DNA of 64,000 nt from Lentzea tibetensis (GTDB taxonomy: Bacteria > Actinomycetota > Actinomycetes > Mycobacteriales > Pseudonocardiaceae), in contig NZ_VOBR01000007.1 in assembly GCF_007845675.1 (NCBI RefSeq), forward strand, positions 62,001 to 126,000. The letters are read 5' to 3'. Positions 20,265 through 28,405 of this stretch are shown here, piece after piece; positions within the stretch are counted from its first letter, which is position 1, and each line of letters opens with the position of its first letter. The translations under genes were made by a program, and so were the position numbers. Below the pieces are notes generated by a model that saw only the letters and a list, made by a program, of their open reading frames with translations, was not told where the DNA came from and did not search any database.

Positions 20265-20710
20265 TGACCGTTGACGTTCGTCCTTCGGTGCTCGTCCGCC
20301 GTCCGCCCGCGGAAGTTGCCGCTGTCATGTTCGACCCGGCACAGGACCTGCGGTGGACCGGTGGGATCACGTCGAGCAGGCCTGCTCGACCGGGGCCGCT
20401 GGTCGAAGGCACGATCGTCGAGCGGACGGCGACATTCCTCGGTCGCACCTTTACCTACGGCTACGTCGTCACCCGGCACGAGCCGGACCGGCTGGTCGAG
20501 ATGACGGTCGACCGTCCCTTCCCGATGGTCGTCCGCTACGAACTGGCCGCCGACGCCGAGGGCACGCGGGTCGCCATCCACGCCACGGGCGGGCCAGGTC
20601 GCTTCTTCGGGTGGCTGAGCCCGGTACTCGCGCGCCAGGTGCGCAGGAGCATCGCGGGAGACCTCGACCGACTGCGGATCTGTCTCGAATCCGCGCCCGG
20701 TCAGGATTAG
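20264..20710 (+). CDS. SRPBCC family protein (polyketide cyclase/dehydrase-like)
   Basis: 148 aa. ATG overlaps the stop of the preceding fragment. The chain follows the START-like helix-grip pattern: LVRRPPAEVAAVMFDPAQDL, then LVEGTIVERTATFLGRTFTY, RLVEMTVDRPFPMVVRYELA and a long C-terminal helix. Members bind hydrophobic ligands or act as cyclases, and no specific role can be read here. The gene appears intact though its upstream partner is broken. Confidence 0.75.
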   Translation: MTVDVRPSVLVRRPPAEVAAVMFDPAQDLRWTGGITSSRPARPGPLVEGTIVERTATFLGRTFTYGYVVTRHEPDRLVEMTVDRPFPMVVRYELAADAEGTRVAIHATGGPGRFFGWLSPVLARQVRRSIAGDLDRLRICLESAPGQD

Positions 20711-20911
20711 GTGTCCGTCCACTGTGGATGGTTGATGGCGAGTCCGCTCGCGTCCTTCGTGGAAGAAGAGAATGATGGTGGCGCAGGGACTTGCTCATGT
20801 ACTGCGATTCTCACACTGTACTAAGTGGAGCAAAACTGGAGCACGGTGTGGAGCTGGCTGGCAGTGTGAGGGTCAGGGGCTCTACACCATCGCCCTCTAC
20901 GGTCAAGACCA

Positions 20912-20947
20912 ATCGGGGAAAGCCTGGCACGCCAGGTTTTCCCCGAT
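20912..20947 (-). terminator. Hairpin terminator of the LamG-protein gene
   Basis: ATCGGGGAAAGCCTGG (20912-20927) pairs with CCAGGTTTTCCCCGAT (20932-20947) around a CACG loop, with one G.U pair. It lies 10 bp past the stop of the leftward giant gene and can also stop rightward transcripts from the SRPBCC gene. Confidence 0.8.
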
Positions 20948-20957
20948 CAGTTCAGGC

Positions 20958-23900
20958 TCACACGGGCGGAATCGGCAGCATGCCGCCCGCGTAGCCGGCC
21001 TGGAAGTACTGCACCGTGGCGGCCATCAACCGGTTCAGCAGCGCGACGTCGCCCGGATCGGGGTGGGCCGACCGGGTGCGTCGAACGAACGCGGCCCACC
21101 ACGGCACCAGCGCGCCGAGCAGCGACGGCGTGCCGTCGGGCGGTGCCAGTACGGCGGCGACCGCGCCGCCCACGTTGGCGGCGGTGGGCGGGTTCTTGCC
21201 CAGCGCCTGCTCGACCAGTTTGATCAGGAACGCGTTGTCGTCGACGTCGATCACCAGTTCCGGAGCGGGGGCAACGGTCTGCGCCGGATTGGTGTCGAAC
21301 TTCGGTGGCACCCGGCTGACGTAGGTGACCCGATGCAGTACCCGCCACGCGCCGTTGGTCTGCGGCCTGAGGTTGCGCAGTGCGACAGCGTTGGGATCAC
21401 TGCTGAACCGCAGCCAATCCTGATCGACCACGGTGGACTTGAACGCCTCGTAGTTGTCGATCGACGGCGGCAGGTAGAACGACATGAACCGGTAGGCGTC
21501 GACCTTTCCGGGGCACGGATTGTCGCTGTAGCCATTCGACCGGTAGGCGAGCAACATCGGATCGCACGCGTTGGTCACGTTCAGCGCGACGCCCCGGTTG
21601 TCGCTCTGCTTCTTGCCCACCTGCATCTTGATCTCCCCGCCGAACAGCAGGTCGATGTTGGTGTATGGCCCGGCGAACCCGTCGTACTCGTACTCGAAGG
21701 CGGGCCCGGCGCTGGAGTTCAGCGAGTAGAGCCCGGCATAGGTGTTGTCGTGGGTCGCCGAGAAACTCTCGGTCTCGGTGTGCAGGCCACCGGCCGCGGT
21801 CCACACGTACCGGTTGGCGATTCCCCGTGCCGGCACTCCTCCGGCGAAGTCGTAGAATTGGCGGACTGGCTGCTTGTTCAGCGGTGAGTTCGGGAAAGGT
21901 CCGCGCTGACCGAGGGACTGCGCATTGAACTGGTTGCCGTAGGTGGCGAGATCCGCGTCCGCCTTCGCGATCCGGTCGGCCAGCCGGTACGCCTCGCGGG
22001 GTCTGAAGTAGCTGCCGCGCTCCACATCGGCACCGGGGTAGTGCGGGTCGTTGACCAGGCCCACCTTGCCGTCCAGGGTGCCGTTCTTCACGTACTCGGG
22101 CCGGATGCGGAAGACCAGCACGTTGCGGTCCGGCGGGATCGCCAGGTCGGGCAGCACCATCTTGCCGACCATCGCGCCGGTGGAGCGCAGCCGCATCGCG
22201 TACAGGTCCGCGGTCAGCGACTCGACCAGCGCGTAGCCGGTGTTGTGCGGCTGATAGCGGCGGCCCACAGCCGCGTTCAGCTGCTCGTCGGACTCCCACG
22301 CGCCGCGCAGGCCGAGCGTGTCCGTCCTCGTCCTGACCCAACCGGAGGCGTATGCCTCATCGTGCTGCTCCGCCTGGGTCAGAGCCGTCTTGTTGTGCGC
22401 GGACAACCTGAGCTTGCCTTTGCCGATCCTCTCGATGAGCCCGCCGGGGACCCCGTCCTGGCTGTCCACCTTCCAGGTCGAGGCGAGGCCCAGCTTCGCG
22501 TCGAGGGTCATCGCGAAGGTCGTGCGGTAGTCCGAGCTGGTGAAGCTGAACGAGGTCGTGTCCGTCTGTGCCAGCTGGACGGACGTGGCGTCGAAGTAGG
22601 CGTTGTATCCGGTAGGACTGGCGTACAGCGGTCTGGACAGGTTCTCACTGGGCACCGGCGGAGCACCTTCGATGTAACCGATCAGGCTCGGCCTTGTCTG
22701 CACCTGCCCCAGGTAGGTCAGCAGCATCTCGCCGAGACCGTAGCCGGTGAACACGGCGAGCGCCGGGTCGTACAGGAAGTATGCGCGGCGCATCACCGCC
22801 GCCGGACTGCCGTCCGGACCGATGTCGCTGTCGGCGTACTCGATCACCGACGGCCTGCCGGTCACCGACTCCTGGAACTCGGTGACGGGGCCGGCGTAGA
22901 CGTTGCGCACCTGTGGCCCCTCGTTCGCGACGGGCGCTGCCGACGGCACGAAGGCGGGGGCGCCGACCGGTGTTCCGGTGCTGCCGAGGCTGGTCAGGTC
23001 CGCGTAGTTGCCGTCCAGCGGCCAGTACGCGCTCAGGTTCGGCTCGGATCCGGTCAGTGGCCGGTACATCGTGTCCAGCACCTGGTCCTGCGTCCGGGCC
23101 GCCTGCCACACCCGGATCTCCGCCAGCTGTCCGTCGAAACCCTGACTGACAACGGAATTGTCGAGGTACGCGCCGATGGTGCACTGGGTGGCGCCCTGGT
23201 AGCCGGCACTCGCCTCGGCCGACGCCGGCGCCACCAAGCCGACCGGCACGCCGTCGCAGTAGAAATTCGTGGTCGAGATCGAGGCGAACTCCGCCCACAT
23301 GTCGGTGTCGCTGAGCGCGAAGTCGTTGTCGGACACCGAGTCGGCCGCGAAGGTACCGGTCTGTTCGTCGAACCACCACGCCGACACCGTCGCCTCGCCG
23401 CCGTCGTAGTCCCGGTTGGCGCTCATCGCCGCCAGGACCTGCGCGTCGGTGAACGCGACCGACGAGAGCCGCACGCCGGTGAGCAGTCCCTGGAATGGTT
23501 CCTGCACTTCCAGTGCGACCGACGCAGTCGGCCGCGCCGGCACTGTGCTGACGCCCAGGGTGAGCGGCCGGCTGGAGGTGACGGCCATCATCTCCATGGA
23601 CAGGGGGAAGTCGGCCTTGGTCTGGGGCGCCGGCACGCCGTCGACGTACACGGTCAGCGTGCACGTGACTCCTCCTACGCCGGTGGCCTTCCGCGAGTTG
23701 AACACCGCCGTGATGTGGTGCGGCTTGCCGTCGCAGACCATCGTGGTGTGCTCGGCCCGCAGCGCCGACGTCGTCCCGAACGTCACGTCCTGCACCGTCA
23801 CCAGGCAGAACACGGTGCCCTTGCCGGTCACTCCGAACCGGAACGCCTGGTCGGACTGGCTCGCGCCCCACTGGGCCAGCACTGTCTGGTTCAGCCCGGT

Positions 23901-26900
23901 CGGCTTCGGCACCTGGACCCACGCCTCGACGGTCGCGTGCTCGCCGAACTCAGTGCCGGCCGCGTCGCACCTGCCGTAGTCGCGCCGGCCGTCGAGACCG
24001 TCCGGGTTCATCCTCAGGCCGCCGGTCGTCTCGTAGACCACGGCCAGGTGATGCCAGTGGTCCGCCCGGAGGAAACTCCGGGCCACCAGCGGTTCGGCGC
24101 CGCCCACCCCGGCGACGACGTTGACGAACTCACCCGCGCTGAACGCCGTCACCGGCTGACCCGAGCCGGCCATCGTGCCGTCGAGTGCCTTGCCGTACCG
24201 CACGGCCCGGTTGACGAACTTGGTCGCGGTCGCCGGGTTCTCGCCCAGCGGCCAGTATCCGACGAGACCGGGTTCGGTGCCGCGCAACGAGGTGTTCATC
24301 GTCCGCCGCAACTCCGCCGACGTCCGTGCGGCGGACCAGTACCGCATCTCGGTGATGCTGCCGAACATGCTGACGTTCTTGACGTCGCTCGCGCCGAGGC
24401 AGGCGACCGGGGCCCCGGCGCCCTCAGCCGGGTACAGCCACGCGGCGTCGTCGGCCGCGACCGCCTCGCCGTTGACGTACAGGGTCAGCGCGTACTGGAT
24501 CATCCCCTGCAACGGGGCAGCACCGGTCCGCGCTCCCGTGACGGCCACGTGCGTCCACTTCTCGGCCGGCAACGGGAGGCGCGCGGCCACTGTGGACTCT
24601 GTGACGGGAGACCCGGTGCGGTAGCCGAACGTGAGCACGCGTTTCGCGTCCAGGTAGAGCTGACCCTGGGCGATCGCCGGGAACAGCTGGTCCTGCACCT
24701 GGAAAACGCAGCCGAACCGGCTGTCCTTGCCCGGACCGGCTGCCTTGTCCGGCCGGATCCATGCCTCCCAGGTGAAGCCGGCATTCGCCGCCGGAGCGAG
24801 GAAGGGCTGCGCCGGAACGTTCACGTAGCGACCGGCGTAGGTGCCCTTCGGCTTGAACGACCCGAACCGGAGTGTCGGCATGCCGTCCGTACCGAGGAAG
24901 AACGACGGCGTGATCCCTCCGAGGTTCTTCACCGGCCCGTTGTTGTAACTGACCACGCGCGCGGGATCGCCGTCCTGGGGACGCGTCCAGGCCTCGATGG
25001 TGGTGCCACGGACAGGCGCCAGTCGCGCGCTGGGAGCGGGGATGCTCACCGCGCTGTGTTCCTCGAGCGCCAACGCATCAGGCATGTGCGCGGCGATCCA
25101 GCGGCCGTTGTCGCCGCTGGTCGTCAGGGCGCTGGTCGCGTCACCCACCACGGCCTGCTCGCCGAGCAACGGCACGGTCGGCCGCGCCGCCGTCGCACCG
25201 AGCATGCCGTGCCCGGTGTCGGCACCAGGAGGCGGGATGGTGTCGAACGACCTGCCCTGCAGGGCGGTGGCGGCGGCGGAACCGGGGGCGAGCTTGCCAC
25301 CGTCCGGCACCGGGCGTGCCACGTCGAACAGGGTCGAACCACTCTGCAGGTCCGTCGGGTCCACCGTGGACTGATCGAACACAGCGCCCGCGCAGGCGTC
25401 CGGCGAGACGTGGTCGAACAGGGCCATGACGTCGCCGGAACCGCGCAGCGCCTTCACCACAGCGGCCTGGTCCCGGCCGATGTTCGGCAGCGTGATCACG
25501 GGCGAACCCGTTGGCTCCACGACGATGTCGCAGTGCGCGGCCAGACCGTCGGTCGCCTTCTGCACGGTCAGCTTCGCCGACGTGGCTGGCTTGGCGATCA
25601 GCAGAATGCTGCCGAGGGCGGTCGCCAGGGCGTAGATCGGCGTGTCGCTTTCCGGACGCCGGTAGGGATACGTCGCCGCGTCTCCGTCGAGCACGGCGAC
25701 CAGATCGGTCACGGCGGTGGGAACCAGCGGCCAGGTCTGGGTCACCTGGGCGCCGCTCGGCAACGCGTAGGACAGCACGAGGTTCGACCGCTTCGGGTCA
25801 GGCGCGGCGGTCACGGTCACCTGGGCGAGGCGCATGTCCCCGCGGTGGGAGACGAGTGTCAACGGGCCCGCGCCGTTCACCGTGCCCAGGCGTGCCATGG
25901 TCACCGTGCCGGTCTGGTCGTAGAACGGGGTCTTCCCGGACCGGACCGCCGGGTCGGCAGGGTCGCCCGACGACCCGCCGTTCAGGATTGCCGACATGCG
26001 GACCAGGTCGCGCGGCACACCGCGCCACGTCTCGGTCGGCAGTCCCGCGGTCTTGCCGTAGTCGACGCTCACCGTGCAGAGGTCGGACTGGCCGGCGCAC
26101 GAGTCGACACGCACGGTCAGCCCGTTGAGCGTGCTGCCGGGCTGGCGCGCCACGAACCGCAGGTCACCGGCGATCCCGCTCGCCGTGATCCACGGCACCG
26201 CGGCCGTGGCACGGGTGACGATGGGATCCATCTGCGCCACCAGGAACGGCCCGGTCTTGGTGGAGCCGGGCGGGCCGGCGAAGTAACAGTGCAGCAGGCC
26301 GTCGGCGCTGTTGAGCAGTGCGGGCGCACCGGCGGCCGCCGCCTGGCCGAGCAGGACGGCGCTGATCGTGGTGGCGTCGACGGTGTGCACGGCGTCGGCC
26401 GGAATGCCGTACCCGTACGGGTTCACGACCGGCGTGAAGGTCTTGTCGCGCATCGTGCCGTCCAGCAGGACGCACGCCGTGCCGGGCGGCAGCTCGGGGA
26501 TGGTGCCGCCCGGCTGGATCGCGAAGTCGAAGACGGCGAGCGCGCCCGGCAGGCCGATGTCGGTGTTGCGCACCGGCACCGCCATCGCCAGCCGGATGCT
26601 GCGGCGCAGCGAGCCGCTGGTGCCGTCCGGCATCGTGGTCCGCTCCTGCTCCTCGTAGCAGGACAGGGCGATTCCGGCGAACGGAGTGAGCGCCTCGATG
26701 TCGCCTGCCACGGGCACGGTCGGCGTGATCGTGAACGAGCGCGCCGACCACGGCGACACGTCGACCCGGCCGGTGCTGTCCTGCGGGAACGACCAGCAGG
26801 TGATCGTGCGGCCGGTGATCACCGCGATGTGCCACCGCATCCCGCTGGTCCCGGTGGGGACGAGGGCGATGTCGAAGCCGTCCGCCGTCACCCCCGGCAC

Positions 26901-27518
26901 CGGCAGTTCGACGGTCGGCTCGCGGAACGGCTCGTCCAGCATGTTCATCGAGCCGCGCGCGTCACCCGCCCCGGCGGGCAGATCCCGGGTCTGGCTGCGC
27001 CGATACCTCGTCTCCCAAGCTCTTTCGAGCACGTACACGGGCGCCTCGTCGTCGCGTTCCTCCCTCCCGTCGAGAGGATCCTGGACGAGCACGAACCTGT
27101 CGACGTACAGGGTGCCGGTGTCGGACGGGCGGAAACACGAGACGTAGCGATCGTCGGCCACGACCCGGAACGGTGCGTCGCCCGGCACCGGGATGGTCAC
27201 GTCGGTGCCCACGGTGATCAGCGAGCACCCGCCCAGCCGCAGCATCGGCTGGGCGTCCGCGCTCGGGGTGCCGGGCGTCGTCCGCTGGGACGGCTCCGCC
27301 ATCGACAGCTGCCGCCACCCGGTCCACTCCCCGGCCGCGCCGGGTTCGACGCCGATCGGGCGGACGTTGTAGTAGAGGAAGTCGACCGGCGCACCGGCTT
27401 TCCTGGCGAACAGCACGACGTTGCCCTGCACCGTCACGCTGACGGGGTCGATGAGTGGGATGCCGTTGCAGTCGGTCGACGGCCACGTTTGCCGCCGGGC
27501 GACATCTTCGGTGATCAT
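20958..27518 (-). CDS. Giant LamG-domain (concanavalin A-like lectin) protein, 2186 aa
   Basis: ATG 27518 with GGAG eight bases upstream. No signal peptide or membrane segment is evident. The first ~770 residues are beta-rich and unrecognised. Then come LamG/jellyroll modules, seen as TIEAWTRPQDG (~830), TWEAWIRPDKAAG (~920) with EMRYWSAARTSAELRR and LVGYWPLGE, VEAWVQVPKPTG (~1195), and QLAEIRVWQAARTQDQ with SAYWPLDGN (~1470). A ~500-residue C-terminal region (for example YLPPSIDNYEAFKSTVVDQD near 2015) belongs to no family I know. LamG domains usually bind glycans or proteins. It lies downstream of an unknown 233-aa protein and a LAL regulator. The opposite strand is also open for most of its length, a high-GC artefact. 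Confidence 0.8.
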   Translation of the reverse strand: MITEDVARRQTWPSTDCNGIPLIDPVSVTVQGNVVLFARKAGAPVDFLYYNVRPIGVEPGAAGEWTGWRQLSMAEPSQRTTPGTPSADAQPMLRLGGCSLITVGTDVTIPVPGDAPFRVVADDRYVSCFRPSDTGTLYVDRFVLVQDPLDGREERDDEAPVYVLERAWETRYRRSQTRDLPAGAGDARGSMNMLDEPFREPTVELPVPGVTADGFDIALVPTGTSGMRWHIAVITGRTITCWSFPQDSTGRVDVSPWSARSFTITPTVPVAGDIEALTPFAGIALSCYEEQERTTMPDGTSGSLRRSIRLAMAVPVRNTDIGLPGALAVFDFAIQPGGTIPELPPGTACVLLDGTMRDKTFTPVVNPYGYGIPADAVHTVDATTISAVLLGQAAAAGAPALLNSADGLLHCYFAGPPGSTKTGPFLVAQMDPIVTRATAAVPWITASGIAGDLRFVARQPGSTLNGLTVRVDSCAGQSDLCTVSVDYGKTAGLPTETWRGVPRDLVRMSAILNGGSSGDPADPAVRSGKTPFYDQTGTVTMARLGTVNGAGPLTLVSHRGDMRLAQVTVTAAPDPKRSNLVLSYALPSGAQVTQTWPLVPTAVTDLVAVLDGDAATYPYRRPESDTPIYALATALGSILLIAKPATSAKLTVQKATDGLAAHCDIVVEPTGSPVITLPNIGRDQAAVVKALRGSGDVMALFDHVSPDACAGAVFDQSTVDPTDLQSGSTLFDVARPVPDGGKLAPGSAAATALQGRSFDTIPPPGADTGHGMLGATAARPTVPLLGEQAVVGDATSALTTSGDNGRWIAAHMPDALALEEHSAVSIPAPSARLAPVRGTTIEAWTRPQDGDPARVVSYNNGPVKNLGGITPSFFLGTDGMPTLRFGSFKPKGTYAGRYVNVPAQPFLAPAANAGFTWEAWIRPDKAAGPGKDSRFGCVFQVQDQLFPAIAQGQLYLDAKRVLTFGYRTGSPVTESTVAARLPLPAEKWTHVAVTGARTGAAPLQGMIQYALTLYVNGEAVAADDAAWLYPAEGAGAPVACLGASDVKNVSMFGSITEMRYWSAARTSAELRRTMNTSLRGTEPGLVGYWPLGENPATATKFVNRAVRYGKALDGTMAGSGQPVTAFSAGEFVNVVAGVGGAEPLVARSFLRADHWHHLAVVYETTGGLRMNPDGLDGRRDYGRCDAAGTEFGEHATVEAWVQVPKPTGLNQTVLAQWGASQSDQAFRFGVTGKGTVFCLVTVQDVTFGTTSALRAEHTTMVCDGKPHHITAVFNSRKATGVGGVTCTLTVYVDGVPAPQTKADFPLSMEMMAVTSSRPLTLGVSTVPARPTASVALEVQEPFQGLLTGVRLSSVAFTDAQVLAAMSANRDYDGGEATVSAWWFDEQTGTFAADSVSDNDFALSDTDMWAEFASISTTNFYCDGVPVGLVAPASAEASAGYQGATQCTIGAYLDNSVVSQGFDGQLAEIRVWQAARTQDQVLDTMYRPLTGSEPNLSAYWPLDGNYADLTSLGSTGTPVGAPAFVPSAAPVANEGPQVRNVYAGPVTEFQESVTGRPSVIEYADSDIGPDGSPAAVMRRAYFLYDPALAVFTGYGLGEMLLTYLGQVQTRPSLIGYIEGAPPVPSENLSRPLYASPTGYNAYFDATSVQLAQTDTTSFSFTSSDYRTTFAMTLDAKLGLASTWKVDSQDGVPGGLIERIGKGKLRLSAHNKTALTQAEQHDEAYASGWVRTRTDTLGLRGAWESDEQLNAAVGRRYQPHNTGYALVESLTADLYAMRLRSTGAMVGKMVLPDLAIPPDRNVLVFRIRPEYVKNGTLDGKVGLVNDPHYPGADVERGSYFRPREAYRLADRIAKADADLATYGNQFNAQSLGQRGPFPNSPLNKQPVRQFYDFAGGVPARGIANRYVWTAAGGLHTETESFSATHDNTYAGLYSLNSSAGPAFEYEYDGFAGPYTNIDLLFGGEIKMQVGKKQSDNRGVALNVTNACDPMLLAYRSNGYSDNPCPGKVDAYRFMSFYLPPSIDNYEAFKSTVVDQDWLRFSSDPNAVALRNLRPQTNGAWRVLHRVTYVSRVPPKFDTNPAQTVAPAPELVIDVDDNAFLIKLVEQALGKNPPTAANVGGAVAAVLAPPDGTPSLLGALVPWWAAFVRRTRSAHPDPGDVALLNRLMAATVQYFQAGYAGGMLPIPPV

Positions 27519-27557
27519 GTTCTTGCTCCGTTCTGCGGTCCGGATCCGGTGGCGTCG

Positions 27558-28259
27558 CTATCGCGTGTAGCTGTGCTCCGCGAAGGTGTTGCCAGGAGTC
27601 GGATCCAGGACCAGCAGGACCGTCCAGGTCGTTCCCTGGCCGTGCCACGCGCTGTGCGAGCCGATGGCATCCAGGTCGTAGGCGGCGTTGCGGGGGCCGG
27701 TCGTCGTGGCGGTCAACGTCGAGGTCTGCCCGACGGCGAACTGCATGTCGAAGTTGACGGTGAGGCCGGTGCCGTCGGCCAGCCCGAAGCCGACCGAGCC
27801 CTGCGGCCCGATCTCCGCGCCGCTGACGCTGCTCACCCGGAACACCTGCGTGTAGGAGTCCTCGGGGGCTCCGGCCGGGTAGTCGAGGTAGATGCCGTGG
27901 TCCAGGTTCGGCACGCTGGTCACGTTCAACGGCATGGTCGTCTTGTTGTGCACGCGGACTTCCAGCACGTCCCAGTACAGGCCGCCTTCCCGGGGGTCTC
28001 GCACGAGCTCGCCGGTGAGAGCGTCGTGCAGCCAACTGACGACGGTGGCGCGGCTCAGCACGGACGGCAGGTATCTGATGTCGAGGCTCGCCGACCGGGT
28101 CTTCTCGTCGTACCGCAGCGCCCCGTGGGCGCCGAAGCACCGCAGCTCGGTGTCGCTCCCGTTGACCAGTTCACCGCCCAAGTCGGTCAGCAGCCTCTTC
28201 TGGACCGCCTCGAACGTCGGCCGGGTGACGTCGTGGAACGTGATGGCCCCTGTGGACAT
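27558..28259 (-). CDS. Unknown beta-rich protein, 233 aa, partner of the LamG protein
   Basis: ATG 28259 preceded by a GGGGAGAA-type ribosome site. The sequence is all-beta in character: SASLDIRYLPSVLSRATVVS, VLEVRVHNKTTMPLNVTSVP, GLTVNFDMQFAVGQTSTLTA. No signal peptide, no known domain. Only 39 bp separate it from the LamG gene, so the two form an operon. The name-worthy function is unknown; shared beta architecture suggests a two-component extracellular or toxin-like assembly, which is speculation. Confidence 0.65.
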   Translation of the reverse strand: MSTGAITFHDVTRPTFEAVQKRLLTDLGGELVNGSDTELRCFGAHGALRYDEKTRSASLDIRYLPSVLSRATVVSWLHDALTGELVRDPREGGLYWDVLEVRVHNKTTMPLNVTSVPNLDHGIYLDYPAGAPEDSYTQVFRVSSVSGAEIGPQGSVGFGLADGTGLTVNFDMQFAVGQTSTLTATTTGPRNAAYDLDAIGSHSAWHGQGTTWTVLLVLDPTPGNTFAEHSYTR

Positions 28260-28368
28260 GGTTCTCCCCTTGTGTGCAATGGATCCGGCTGGAACGAATC
28301 TGGCAATCGGCGGAATGTCTCGCCGCGCCGAGGACGCCGACTCTATGGACGTCCGGTGCCGGTCTCAT

Positions 28369-28383
28369 CGGGGAAATCCCTAC
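28369..28383 (-). promoter_or_regulatory. Possible LuxR/LAL-type operator
   Basis: On the minus strand the site reads GTAGGGATTTCCCCG, close to the GGGAWWTCCC palindrome core bound by PimM-class PAS-LuxR regulators. It lies about 110 bp before the 28259 start and just after the LAL gene, where such a regulator could act. Short and degenerate, so only a candidate. Confidence 0.35.
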
Positions 28384-28405
28384 AGAAACCCCGCATGTTC
28401 GCAGG

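Noticed and set aside
27249-27266. An 18-base match to the array 1 repeat (CTGGGCGTCCGCGCTCGG) inside the LamG-protein gene
   Set aside because: It lies in coding sequence, has no neighbouring copies and lacks the repeat's 3' end. High GC makes such a match believable by chance, though a spacer-search would settle whether it matters.
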